Shown: positions 43,001-50,194 of the stretch, in pieces
Numbering within the stretch: position 1 is the first letter of the stretch
Layout: every line of letters begins with the position of its first letter
Notes under the pieces: generated by a model
The model's input: only the letters and a program-made list of their open reading frames with translations
Databases searched by the model: none
What the model was told of the DNA's origin: nothing
Translations under genes and position numbers: made by a program
Origin: Chitinophaga pinensis
GTDB taxonomy: Bacteria > Bacteroidota > Bacteroidia > Flavobacteriales_D > Crocinitomicaceae
Assembly: GCA_945902745.1 (NCBI GenBank)
Contig: CAMDNE010000020.1
Span: 1 to 50,295 of the forward strand
Length of the DNA stretch: 50,295 bases
Reading direction: 5' to 3'

Positions 43001-43676
43001 CAGATTCACATACGTCTGTTTGTTCACCCCAAATTTCTGGGAAAGCATTTGGTAAATCACAATACCAATCATAGAAAGACAAGTTAACTGCTCCCATCAA
43101 TTGTAAGTAACGAGCACCGGATGCGTAGCTCAACATACTTTTTGCTGGAATTGGTGCAAAACCAATGATTCTATCCGATCCATATTTTTGAATCGTATAA
43201 ATGTTTGATGCTGCGATTAATTCAATTACCTCATCCCATTTAACTCTTCTAAATCCACCTTTACCTCTAGCTCGTTGGTATCTTTTTCTTTTAGTAGAAT
43301 CAGCTTGTAAATTTGCCCAAGCTAAAACTGGGTCTCCACCACAATTTTTCTTTTCTTCTCTATAAAGATCGATTAAAGCACCACGAATAATTGGGTATTT
43401 AACACGAATTGGGCTATACAAGTACCATGAATAAGAAATCCCACGTTGACAGCCTCTTGGCTCATATGGTGGAACATCTTTATTAAATTGAGGGTAATCC
43501 AATTGTTGCATTTCCCATACAACGATACCGTCTTTTACGTGAATTGCCCACGAACACCCACCAGTGCAGTTTACACCGTGGGTACTTCTCACTACTTTAT
43601 CATATTGCCATCTATTTCTATAGAATTCTTCCCATTTACGAGTATTTGGCGATATTATATCTTCAATCCAGCTCAT
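40032..43676 (-). CDS. narG: Respiratory nitrate reductase catalytic subunit NarG
   Basis: 1214 residues from the ATG at 43676 ([20 protein letters not shown]); an upstream extension reads as non-coding. Reduces nitrate to nitrite at a bis-MGD molybdenum centre. The FS0 cluster motif is [11 protein letters not shown] (His-x3-Cys-x3-Cys). The expected NarG landmarks follow: [30 protein letters not shown] with the Mo-ligand Asp region, [64 protein letters not shown] and [12 protein letters not shown]. No Tat signal is visible, so the active site should face the cytoplasm as in classic Nar. Needs MobA, MoeA and NarJ, all encoded in the window. Confidence 0.97.
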   Translation of the reverse strand: MSWIEDIISPNTRKWEEFYRNRWQYDKVVRSTHGVNCTGGCSWAIHVKDGIVVWEMQQLDYPQFNKDVPPYEPRGCQRGISYSWYLYSPIRVKYPIIRGALIDLYREEKKNCGGDPVLAWANLQADSTKRKRYQRARGKGGFRRVKWDEVIELIAASNIYTIQKYGSDRIIGFAPIPAKSMLSYASGARYLQLMGAVNLSFYDWYCDLPNAFPEIWGEQTDVCESADWFKSKFIVSMGANLGMTRTPDIHFFSEARHNGTKTVVMAPDFNMVAKHADQWIPVHAGSDGAFWMSVTHVILQEYHVNRQVPYFMDYIKRFTDCPFLVKLDKNGDVLTPGRMMRIGEVSEFKDAENGEWKFLNYDATTGGLISPMGTMGYRWQEKKGQWNLNYTDGESGQGYDPELSLLEKHDDVLQVQFTEFGLDKKAYRGVPVRYITTKDGEKVPVATIYDLTMAQYGVGRGLAGDYPTSFDDKDAAYTPAWQEIFTGIGRKEVIQLAREWASTAETTEGACMVIVGAGINHWFHENLMYRSAIMAQMLTGCNGKNGGGMNHYVGQEKLAPMDSWSTIMSSKDWDTAPRLQQGPIWHYINSCQWRYDGNQKYYNSVPDNKLANMHSADWAVMAVRNGWMPYYPQYNKHNFAIIEDAKKSGANTEDEMRNYIVQQLKSGELKHAIVEPDEEINFPRVWFIWKGNAIGTSAKGHEYFLDHYLGTHTNKIADEVAGEFVKDITYKGKEAPKGKMDLVIDINFRMDTSALYSDIVLPTASWYEKADINSTDMHSFIHPLSEAIPPVWESKTDWQIFQELALKVQNMSKKYLPNPVMDVVNVPLQHDSKDEITQPHLLDWSKGECEPIPGKTMHKIVFKERDYTKIYDKFITLGDGVAKNGLGAHGNNYMCEDVYEEMIQNKEHVIRLDNGQEYPSLKGDVEAIDAILKLSTLTNGKLTKRAYENMAKIIGNEEIAKLGDGYEQISMDYRDLQSQPKRYNSSPLWSGLMHEGRTYCAYTYNIDMFVPWRTLTGRQHFYLDHDAYIAFGEHLSTYKPSPTPEAYGDLRKTVNDGKAKMLNCLTPHGKWHIHSTYGDTLRMLTLSRGNEPCWLSETDAAELGIKDNDHVEVYNDHGVYVARACVSARIPKGVCIVYHAVERTYNIPKSQIRRGEKGEPRRGGMNNSFTRVHLKPNLMCGGYGQFTYHFNYWGPVGVNRDTHVLVRKMEIVEY

Positions 43677-43708
43677 TTTATTTGAATTTAATGTAACTAT
43701 TACTGTTA

Positions 43709-44266
43709 TTAATGTTTGGCATCCCAAGCGCTATGTTGACGGTCAAAAATGTCTTTTTTAACCATTTTTTTCTTTCTATTCATGTACATGAAGTTTATGA
43801 TAATCAACAAACCAGCTAAACCACTTAGTCCTCCAATCAACATTGTTGAATACCCAGTTTTTGCAGTTTGACTTCCTTTCACTTCATTTGCATACTTTAA
43901 GAAAGCAGATAATTTTCCTCTTTCATTTTCAGTTAAAGGGTGATTTTGGTAGGATGCTGCCATTGCAGGAAAAGGTGGAGCAGATAACCATACTGCTATT
44001 CCTTCACCTAATCTTGTGTAGACGTCCGTCAAGTCTTTTGCAAGTAGTCCTCCAGTCATCAATTGATCATTTTTCACATTGTGACATGAAATACAAGCTG
44101 GCCCTCCATTTAAAAAGCTACTTGAGCCTTCAAAATATTTTATTCCTGCACTTTCTTCAGGTTGCATCGCTCTGCTTGAAGCAGCAAAGGTTGACATTGT
44201 CGATAAACTTATTACTGAACCTAGAATAACAAGTTTAATTCCTTTAAGTAATCTTTCTTTTTCCAT
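43709..44266 (-). CDS. Membrane-anchored monoheme cytochrome c, first gene of nar operon
   Basis: 185 residues. Signal peptide ([23 protein letters not shown]), one heme site CISCH (~residues 58-62) in a cytochrome c domain, candidate axial Met in the [10 protein letters not shown] region, then one C-terminal membrane helix ([23 protein letters not shown]) with a basic tail. It precedes narG by 32 bp and is under two FNR-type sites. By position it recalls the cytochrome gene narC of the Thermus nar operon, though that protein is diheme; role as electron partner of the NarI-linked cytochrome c is inferred. Confidence 0.88.
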   Translation of the reverse strand: MEKERLLKGIKLVILGSVISLSTMSTFAASSRAMQPEESAGIKYFEGSSSFLNGGPACISCHNVKNDQLMTGGLLAKDLTDVYTRLGEGIAVWLSAPPFPAMAASYQNHPLTENERGKLSAFLKYANEVKGSQTAKTGYSTMLIGGLSGLAGLLIIINFMYMNRKKKMVKKDIFDRQHSAWDAKH

Positions 44267-44285
44267 TACATAGATAATTATAGTG

Positions 44286-44328
44286 TAAAATTGATTTTAA
44301 TGCACAGCTTATAAAATGATTTATATCA
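44286..44328 (-). promoter_or_regulatory. Proximal FNR-type operator of the nar operon
   Basis: Operator TGATTTATATCA at 44317-44328. At exactly 33 bp lies CAATTTTA (minus, 44286-44293), a weak -7 box with two mismatches, consistent with a promoter that depends on an activator. Confidence 0.65.
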
Positions 44329-44466
44329 TAAAATTAAAGTCTGATTAAAAATTTTTAATAAATAGAATCCTTCTAAATAAGGATATGTATATACTATTTA
44401 TCTTATTTATCAAGCAATTACAAGAAGAAAGGGGAAGGGAAGTGCATTTATTGAAATAAATCTAAA

Positions 44467-44478
44467 TGATTTAAATCA
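44467..44478 (-). promoter_or_regulatory. Distal FNR-type operator of the nar operon
   Basis: Perfect TGATTTAAATCA, 150 bp upstream of the proximal site (centre to centre), with no -7 box at 33 bp on either side. It lies between the queD stop and the nar promoter. It may be an auxiliary site for a second regulator dimer. Confidence 0.6.
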
Positions 44479-44524
44479 CACTAAATTGAAGATTTACAGC
44501 TGTGTTTAATATTGAAAAGCTGAA

Positions 44525-44992
44525 TTATTGATCAGCTAAAAACCATTCTGCATATGAACTTGGTGTTTCATCCAATCGTGCAGTGATTAATTTAATTTCG
44601 ACCGGTAGTTTTGGAATTACTAAATCAACAAAATGAACTAAGAGATTTTCACATGTTGGTTGAAATGATGTGTAAATAATTCGTTCACTAAAATCAGTTA
44701 ACACAGCATTTTTTGCAATATCCGACATTTCGTTTAAAACAAGTGAATGGTCGAAAACGTCAATTATTTCGGTTTTTACTATTGCTTTGACATCTTTAAA
44801 ATCAATGACGAATCCATTTTTTGAATGACCTTCATCGTTGCGAATCGGACCCAATAATGTTACACTGAAATGATAAGTATGACCATGAATATTTTTACAC
44901 AACCCGTCATAACCATCTAAGGCATGTGCAAAATCCAATGTAAACTTTTTGGTTACACGAATATTAGTAGAATTCGTTTTGGAATTTATCAT
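44525..44992 (-). CDS. queD: 6-carboxytetrahydropterin synthase/PTPS family (QueD-like)
   Basis: 155 residues. Zinc ligands and catalytic residues of the 6-pyruvoyl-tetrahydropterin synthase family are visible: FTLDFAHAL (His), GYDGLCKNIHGHTYHFSV (catalytic Cys, then His-x-His), FVIDFKDVKAIV, DHSLVLNE (Asp-His) and PTCENLLVHFVD followed by ARLDETPSSYAEW (Glu). Normal role is queuosine or pterin precursor synthesis. Unusual context: it starts in a TAATG overlap with a cytochrome c lipoprotein gene under an FNR-type promoter. Exact substrate is uncertain. Confidence 0.88.
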   Translation of the reverse strand: MINSKTNSTNIRVTKKFTLDFAHALDGYDGLCKNIHGHTYHFSVTLLGPIRNDEGHSKNGFVIDFKDVKAIVKTEIIDVFDHSLVLNEMSDIAKNAVLTDFSERIIYTSFQPTCENLLVHFVDLVIPKLPVEIKLITARLDETPSSYAEWFLADQ

Positions 44993-45441
44993 TAATTGTT
45001 TTTGTCATTATTTCTCATAAATTCCAAAATTGCCTTTGCATCATTATCACTCAGGTTTTGATTAGGCATTCTAACTTTGTAAGCAGATATTTGGGCTTTC
45101 AACGTTTTATCTTTATCAAGCATTTCTTCTGAATTCGTTAAGAAATTCAGAATCCATTCAGTAGATCTCCTTTCGGTAATATTTAGCCAGCCAGGACCAG
45201 TAGAAGCTTCAGTGGTCAAGTTGTGACAACAAATACATTTTGAAATAAGTAATTTCTTTCCTTCGGCAATTAACTTTTCATCAAGTGTATCTGATAAAAT
45301 TACATTATCGAATTTCCCTGCTCCAATTTTAGCATTATACGGTTTTTCCACGGATACATTTTCAACTTCTTTTTTACTTGTTGAATTGTTACAAGCAACT
45401 AAAAGAATCAAAGCACCAATAATATATAGCGTGTGTTTCAT
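44992..45441 (-). CDS. Monoheme cytochrome c lipoprotein
   Basis: 149 residues. Signal peptide with lipobox LVAC (MKHTLYIIGALILLVAC), so the protein is membrane-tethered in the periplasm or outer membrane. Heme site CICCH in LLISKCICCHNLTTEASTGPGW, helical stretch ITERRSTEWILNFLTN and candidate axial Met in YKVRMPNQNLSDNDAKAILEFM. The ERRSTEWI segment resembles ERRTEAWVIKW of the cytochrome c domain on NarI, so the two are probably related. It has its own FNR-type promoter and is co-transcribed with the queD-like gene. Confidence 0.88.
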   Translation of the reverse strand: MKHTLYIIGALILLVACNNSTSKKEVENVSVEKPYNAKIGAGKFDNVILSDTLDEKLIAEGKKLLISKCICCHNLTTEASTGPGWLNITERRSTEWILNFLTNSEEMLDKDKTLKAQISAYKVRMPNQNLSDNDAKAILEFMRNNDKNN

Positions 45442-45455
45442 CCTAAATTAATTTT

Positions 45456-45498
45456 CAAAATTCGTGTGTTTACTATTTCTATCCTATGATGCGTGTCA
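45456..45498 (-). promoter_or_regulatory. FNR-type operator and -7 box of the cytochrome c-queD operon
   Basis: Operator TGATGCGTGTCA at 45487-45498 and minus-strand GAATTTTG at 45456-45463 (one mismatch from TAnnTTTG), centres 33 bp apart. Confidence 0.6.
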
Positions 45499-45510
45499 TA
45501 AAAATTGATT

Positions 45511-46203
45511 TTAATTTCGAAGTACTAATTCCAATTCTTCTGAATCAAAATCATTGATCGAAAAATCATTTTTTGAGTACCCCAAACCTCCAACTGTTGG
45601 CGTATCATTAACAAATTGTTGGATGTAATATTTATTTCTATAGCCTTTTATATTTAAAAAGGCTATCATTCCATTCAAATCTGCTTTAGATAAAAGTGAA
45701 TTGTGCACTGTTGTCCGAACTTCAAATTCAATTAAACTATTAACAAGCATTTCTAATGAATTTTCAAACCTCTCGAATAGTTTAGATTTTGTTATTTCAA
45801 AAAACTTTTCCTTTGGGGCTTTAAAATCCAATGCTACATAATCAATCAAATTCCCTTCAATTAATTTTTTTAGGACATGCGGATTTGACCCGTTTGTGTC
45901 GAGTTTGACTTTGAATCCTTGTTTTTTGATTTCCACAACAAAATCTACTAATCCTTTGTAATTCGTGCATTCTCCTCCGCTCAAAACTACGCCATCTAAT
46001 AAACCTTTTCTCGATTTCAAAAATGACAATGCTTCACCACAGGACACTTTTCCCTTACTGTCAATAATATCTGGATTGTAACAATATTGGCATTGCATAT
46101 TGCAGCCTGCAAACCAAATAATACAGGCCGTTTTATCCGGATAATCAAGTAAAGTGAAAGGTGAGATATTATGAATTGGATTATTTACAACATTGCTCAA
46201 CAA
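45511..46203 (-). CDS. nrdG: Anaerobic ribonucleotide reductase activating protein NrdG
   Basis: About 230 residues. Radical SAM enzyme that installs the glycyl radical on NrdD. Cluster motif C-x3-C-x2-C in WFAGCNMQCQYCYNPDI, then DGVVLSGGECTNYKG and LDTNGSNPHVL. The start is uncertain because no ATG fits: TTG at 46203 has AAAGAG 6 bases before it and gives a natural N-terminus (then SNVVNNPIHNISPFTLLDYPD); a TTG at 46254 is the longer option. It overlaps the small glycyl-radical ORF upstream, so the three nrd genes are translationally coupled. Confidence 0.9.
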   Translation of the reverse strand: MLSNVVNNPIHNISPFTLLDYPDKTACIIWFAGCNMQCQYCYNPDIIDSKGKVSCGEALSFLKSRKGLLDGVVLSGGECTNYKGLVDFVVEIKKQGFKVKLDTNGSNPHVLKKLIEGNLIDYVALDFKAPKEKFFEITKSKLFERFENSLEMLVNSLIEFEVRTTVHNSLLSKADLNGMIAFLNIKGYRNKYYIQQFVNDTPTVGGLGYSKNDFSINDFDSEELELVLRN

Positions 46204-46363
46204 AATGTGCTCTTTGTTTGTGTTCTCCTTTTTTACCAATATTAAAGCTTTCAATAGGTCGGTGATAACCCATTACTCGAGTATATACTAAACATTTTGT
46301 TCTTAGCTCTGTTGCGTCTTTTAACAGATTTGTCTTACTCATTGTTTCAGTTACTGTGTTCAT
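46181..46363 (-). CDS. Separate glycyl-radical domain of class III ribonucleotide reductase (split NrdD)
   Basis: 60 residues from the ATG at 46363 (or 53 from the ATG at 46342, four bases after the nrdD stop). The sequence RTKCLVYTRVMGYHRPIESF, then NIGKKGEHKQR, is the C-terminal radical region normally found at the end of NrdD; Gly32 in RVMGY is the expected radical site. The main NrdD frame ends at 46347 before this segment, in another frame with a 17-base overlap. So the radical glycine is on its own polypeptide unless a frameshift joins the frames. nrdG follows at once. Confidence 0.85.
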   Translation of the reverse strand: MNTVTETMSKTNLLKDATELRTKCLVYTRVMGYHRPIESFNIGKKGEHKQRAHFVEQCCK

Positions 46364-48467
46364 AGCTGTTTTCTTTAATTTTTAATTTTTCTAATAATTC
46401 ATCGTCACATTTAGGGCAAAACTCATGTTCTCCGGAAAGATATCCGTGGGTTGGACAAACACTAAAAACAGGTGTTATTGTGATATAAGGCAATCTAAAA
46501 TTTGACAACACCTTTTTCACCATATTTCGACAAGCTTCTGCTGAACTTAATCGCTCACGCATATATAAGTGCAAAACAGTTCCTCCTGTGTATTTACATT
46601 GTAATTCATCTTGTAACATCAATGCTTCGAATGGATCTTCTGTATGGTCTACAGGAATTTGAGAACTATTTGTATAATATACATTTTCATCAAATCCAGC
46701 TTGGATAATATCTTTAAATCGTTTTTTATCTTCCTTCGCAAATCGATAAGTTGTTCCTTCTGCTGGAGTTGCTTCCAAGTTGTAAAGATTACCAGTACTT
46801 TCTTGGTATTCTTGCATTCGAGTTCTGATATAATCTAAAATCTCGGCTGCAAAATCAATTCCAGTTGTAGATGTTAAATCATCTTCTCCATTAGTAAAAT
46901 TTAGGATCATTTCATTTATGCCATTGACACCAATCGTAGAAAAATGATTTCTAAAATGAGGCAAATATCTTTTTGTGTAAGGATAAAGTCCTCTATCATA
47001 CATATCTTGTATAAAAACTCTTTTTTTCTCAAGAGTTGACTTTGAAATGTTTAAAAGGAAGTCCAATCTTTCAAAAAGCCCTTGTTTATTTCCTTTATAA
47101 ATATAACCTAGTCGTGCAAGGTTAATCGTCACAACACCTATACTTCCTGTCATTTCAGCGCTACCAAAAAGCCCATTTCCTCGTTTCAACAATTCACGAA
47201 GATCTAGTTGCAATCTGCAACACATACTTCGAACAGCATTAGGTTTGTAAGCATTTGGATTTTCAACTTTTTCACCTTGCTCATTTAGAATAAATTGACT
47301 TCCTATAAAATTTTGAAAATAGGAAGACCCAATTTTTGCTGTATTTTCGAAAAGCAAGTCTGTGTTTTCACCGTACCAGTCAAAATCTTCGGTAATATTT
47401 ACAGTTGGAATTGGAAAAGTAAACGGTTGTCCGTTAGAATCTCCTTCAGTCATGACAGTATAATACGCCTTGTTGATCATGTTCATTTCCTTTTGAAAAT
47501 GCTCATATCTCATTTCTTCAGGAGTTTCAACACCTCTTTCTTTTATTCGAGTAATAAAATCAACATCCTGTATATTAGAAAAAATATGGTGGTTGTTTCT
47601 CGTTGGGATTTGTTCTTTCAAATCATCCGGAACGACCCAATCTAGTGTAATGTTTGTAAAAGGTGATTGTCCCCAACGTGCTGGAACATTTAAATTGTAG
47701 ACAAAACTTCTTACCGCTTTCAAGACATCTGTAAAACTTAAATCATCTTTAAAAACATAAGGTGCCAAATAAGTATCAAATGAACTAAAAGCTTGTGCAC
47801 CTGCCCATTCGCTTTGAAGAATTCCTAAAAAATTTGCCATTTGACCAAGTGCTTCGCGGAAGTGATTTGGCGCTTTACTTTCAACTCTTCCTCTTACACC
47901 ATTAAACCCATCGTTCAAAAGAACACGTAAACTCCATCCGGCACAATAACCTGTCAAACAATCAAGATCATGGATATGGATATCTCCATTTCTGTGAGCA
48001 TAGCCTTCTTCTTGGGTGTAAACTTTATCCAACCAATAATTAGCAATTACTTTTCCTGCAACATTATTCACTAGACCAGCATTGGAATAAGAAGTATTTG
48101 CATTTGCATTTATACGCCAATCTGTTTGACTTACATATTCCTCAATTGTTTGCGTACTGTTTACAAAAGTTGTGTCTTCGGTGAGTCCGTTTGAATTTTC
48201 ACGTTGCATCTTTCGGGTATGCCGAAAAACCATAAAAGATCTTAAAACATCGAAAAAATCTGCTTTAAAAAGTGCTTTTTCAATAACATCCTGAATTTCC
48301 TCAACAGACCAAACTTCTTTAGAATTAAGCGCAAGAAGAACATTGGTTATAATTATTTCGTCATAATCTGTACCAACACTTTCAAAACCCTTGCGGATTG
48401 CTTCAGTGATTTTATATTCTTCTAAAGGTTTATATTCCCCATTTCTTTTAATAACATATTTTTCCAT
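46347..48467 (-). CDS. nrdD: Anaerobic ribonucleoside-triphosphate reductase large part (NrdD without glycyl-radical end)
   Basis: 706 residues. An N-terminal ATP-cone (VIKRNGEYKPLEEYKITEAI ... DFFDVLRSFMVFRHTRKM) precedes the class III barrel: YWLDKVYTQEEGYAHRNGDIHIHDLDCLTGYCAGW, NVPARWGQSPFTNITLDW, AVRSMCCRLQLDLREL and SAEMTGSIGVVTINLARLGY. The C-terminus holds the zinc region VCPTHGYLSGEHEFCPKCDDELL and ends KIKENSYEHSN. The canonical RVxGY radical segment is missing here and is encoded by the overlapping ORF at 46181-46363. Lies 25 bp after the Rrf2 gene, probably in one operon. Confidence 0.95.
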   Translation of the reverse strand: MEKYVIKRNGEYKPLEEYKITEAIRKGFESVGTDYDEIIITNVLLALNSKEVWSVEEIQDVIEKALFKADFFDVLRSFMVFRHTRKMQRENSNGLTEDTTFVNSTQTIEEYVSQTDWRINANANTSYSNAGLVNNVAGKVIANYWLDKVYTQEEGYAHRNGDIHIHDLDCLTGYCAGWSLRVLLNDGFNGVRGRVESKAPNHFREALGQMANFLGILQSEWAGAQAFSSFDTYLAPYVFKDDLSFTDVLKAVRSFVYNLNVPARWGQSPFTNITLDWVVPDDLKEQIPTRNNHHIFSNIQDVDFITRIKERGVETPEEMRYEHFQKEMNMINKAYYTVMTEGDSNGQPFTFPIPTVNITEDFDWYGENTDLLFENTAKIGSSYFQNFIGSQFILNEQGEKVENPNAYKPNAVRSMCCRLQLDLRELLKRGNGLFGSAEMTGSIGVVTINLARLGYIYKGNKQGLFERLDFLLNISKSTLEKKRVFIQDMYDRGLYPYTKRYLPHFRNHFSTIGVNGINEMILNFTNGEDDLTSTTGIDFAAEILDYIRTRMQEYQESTGNLYNLEATPAEGTTYRFAKEDKKRFKDIIQAGFDENVYYTNSSQIPVDHTEDPFEALMLQDELQCKYTGGTVLHLYMRERLSSAEACRNMVKKVLSNFRLPYITITPVFSVCPTHGYLSGEHEFCPKCDDELLEKLKIKENSYEHSN

Positions 48468-48492
48468 TTCTCTTCGATTTTTTCAGTTTGGA

Positions 48493-48930
48493 CTAATCAA
48501 TTTTCAACCAAGCTTTTCCTTGTTGTAAGTCTGTGACCATTTCAAAAATGCTAGTTGTTTTAATCATATTTTTAAATTCGTTTTTTATATGCTTATATTT
48601 TTTGTGTGCTGGACAAGGATTTATTTCAGAGCATTCCTTCAAGCCCAATACGCACATTGAAAAACTTGCATCACCATCTATTGCTAGAACGATATCTTCA
48701 ATAGTCGTTTTCTTGAGACTTGCTGTAACACATTCAAAACCTCCCTGTGCGCCTTGGACAGAAAAGATCAGTCTGCATTTCACTAATTTTTGTAATATTT
48801 TTGCTGTGTATGGTTCAGGAGAATCAATTGAATTTGAAATTTCTTTCAGACTAACCCTTTTTCCATCAATAGAGTTTAGTGCCACAAAGACACAGGCACG
48901 AATTCCATACTCACAAGCTTTCGAAAACAT
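48493..48930 (-). CDS. Rrf2 family Fe-S transcription regulator (NsrR/IscR-like)
   Basis: 145 residues, family length. N-terminal winged helix: FSKACEYGIRACVFVALNS, VSLKEISNSIDSPEPYTAKILQKLV and the wing SVQGAQGGFEC. Three cysteines arranged C-x6-C-x5-C in MCVLGLKECSEINPCPAH fit the cluster-binding loop of NsrR/IscR proteins. It heads the nrdD-nrdG operon and is divergent from ric, the NO-damage repair gene. Both promoters carry the same inverted-repeat operator, so it probably controls itself, nrdDG and ric in response to NO or Fe-S status. Confidence 0.9.
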   Translation of the reverse strand: MFSKACEYGIRACVFVALNSIDGKRVSLKEISNSIDSPEPYTAKILQKLVKCRLIFSVQGAQGGFECVTASLKKTTIEDIVLAIDGDASFSMCVLGLKECSEINPCPAHKKYKHIKNEFKNMIKTTSIFEMVTDLQQGKAWLKID

Positions 48931-48946
48931 AAAATAATGATTTCAT

Positions 48947-48993
48947 CAAATGTATAAAAGTTGCTTTATATTGGATGTTATTGTCCTATATAA
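48947..48993 (-). promoter_or_regulatory. rrf2-nrd promoter with Rrf2-type operator
   Basis: Inverted repeat TTATATTGGA (48966-48975), 8-bp spacer, TCCTATATAA (48984-48993), 9 of 10 arm positions paired. Minus-strand -7 box TACATTTG at 48947-48954, centre 29 bp from the operator centre. Confidence 0.65.
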
Positions 48994-49167
48994 CTTAATA
49001 ACAAAAAACTGTTCATAACCATCAATATTTCAGATGACAGTAGCATTTAATGCATTGAATTAAAGTTATAAACATCTGTTAATAAAGGGTTGCAAGGAAA
49101 AATATAAACAATTATGATTCATACATTCAGCAGAGTGTTAACATTCAATTTATAAAAATTAACATTT

Positions 49168-49213
49168 TTAAATAGGACAATTTAATCTTTTATATAAATA
49201 ACTAATACATTTG
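49168..49213 (+). promoter_or_regulatory. ric promoter with the same Rrf2-type operator
   Basis: TTAAATAGGA (49168-49177), 8-bp spacer, TCTTTTATAT (49186-49195): the left arm matches TTATATAGGA at 9 of 10 positions and the right arm at 7 of 10. -7 box TACATTTG at 49206-49213, identical to that of rrf2, centre 28 bp away. The rest of 48994-49167 shows nothing else. Confidence 0.6.
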
Positions 49214-49240
49214 TTCAAGAAATCTATTAAAAAAAATAAA

Positions 49241-50188
49241 ATGGAAACATTAGATGTAACACAATTAGAACCCCGCTTAAAACACCCAACTATATTTGAC
49301 CGTTTTGATGCTTTAACTGGTGGACAAGCATTTATCATTCAGAATGACCATGATCCAAAACCACTTTATTATCAAATGATAGCGGAAAGAGGGCCTATTT
49401 TCGATTGGGAATATATAGCAAATGGCCCTGAAGTATGGGAAGTTAAAATCACACGAAATAAACTAGGTGAGGAATCTCAAACTATTGGTGAAATGGTAGC
49501 TCAAGATTTTAGAAAAGCAGAAGTTTTCCGCAAATTCGGATTAGATTTTTGTTGTGGAGGAAAAAAAACATTGGACAAAGCATGCGAGAAAAAAGGTCTT
49601 GATGTAAAAGAAGTTCAAGCAGCATTAAGTGAAATAGAAAATCAAACCAATTCTCAATCTGAAGATTATAATAGTTGGGAACTAGATTTCTTAGCTGACT
49701 ACATTATTAATAAACATCACAAATACATAGAAAATTCACATCCAATCTTACACGAATACAGTAATAAAGTTGCTCGGGTGCACGGTGATCGTCATCCAGA
49801 AGTTGTGGAAATCGCACATTATTACAATGAAGTTGCAGAAGAATTAAACAACCACATGCAAAAGGAAGAAATGATATTGTTTCCCTATATCAAAGAATTA
49901 GTAGTTGCAAAGAGAAATGGAACTCCAATTTCAAGACCACCATTTGGGACTATTGAAAATCCTATCAACATGATGGAAGCTGAGCATGTTTCAGCAGGAG
50001 GCAATATGGACAAAATCAAAGAGTTCAGTAATAACTTTACACCGCCTGAAGATGCTTGTAATTCTTATCGTGTTCTTTTTTCAAAATTACAAGAATACGA
50101 GCTTGATTTGCACCATCATATACATTTAGAGAACAACATCTTATTCAAAAAAGCAATTGATTTGGAAAAGGAATTATTCAGTAAATAA
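49241..50188 (+). CDS. ric: Iron-sulfur cluster repair di-iron protein Ric (YtfE/ScdA) with N-terminal DUF2249-like domain
   Basis: 315 residues from the ATG at 49241; an earlier TTG at 49211 lies inside the -7 box. Repairs Fe-S clusters damaged by NO and may release or destroy NO. Domain order: residues ~3-72 DUF2249-like (LEPRLKHPTIFDRFDALTGG, ERGPIFDWEYIANGPEVWEV); ~82-135 ScdA_N with the Cys pair in FGLDFCCGGKKTL; ~150-315 hemerythrin-like diiron domain with HHKYIENSHPILHEY, NNHMQKEEMILFPYI, MEAEHVSAGG and DLHHHIHLENNILFKKA. E. coli YtfE has ~220 residues; the DUF2249 front is extra. Confidence 0.92.
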   Translation: METLDVTQLEPRLKHPTIFDRFDALTGGQAFIIQNDHDPKPLYYQMIAERGPIFDWEYIANGPEVWEVKITRNKLGEESQTIGEMVAQDFRKAEVFRKFGLDFCCGGKKTLDKACEKKGLDVKEVQAALSEIENQTNSQSEDYNSWELDFLADYIINKHHKYIENSHPILHEYSNKVARVHGDRHPEVVEIAHYYNEVAEELNNHMQKEEMILFPYIKELVVAKRNGTPISRPPFGTIENPINMMEAEHVSAGGNMDKIKEFSNNFTPPEDACNSYRVLFSKLQEYELDLHHHIHLENNILFKKAIDLEKELFSK

Positions 50189-50194
50189 TTCAAA

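Noticed and set aside
43677-43727. N-terminal extension of NarG (17 residues)
   Set aside because: It would overlap the end of the preceding cytochrome gene; the ATG at 43676 gives a normal NarG start.
48938-48948. TGATTTCATCA upstream of rrf2 as another FNR-type site
   Set aside because: It is one base short of the 12-bp spacing and overlaps the -7 box; treated as a chance match.
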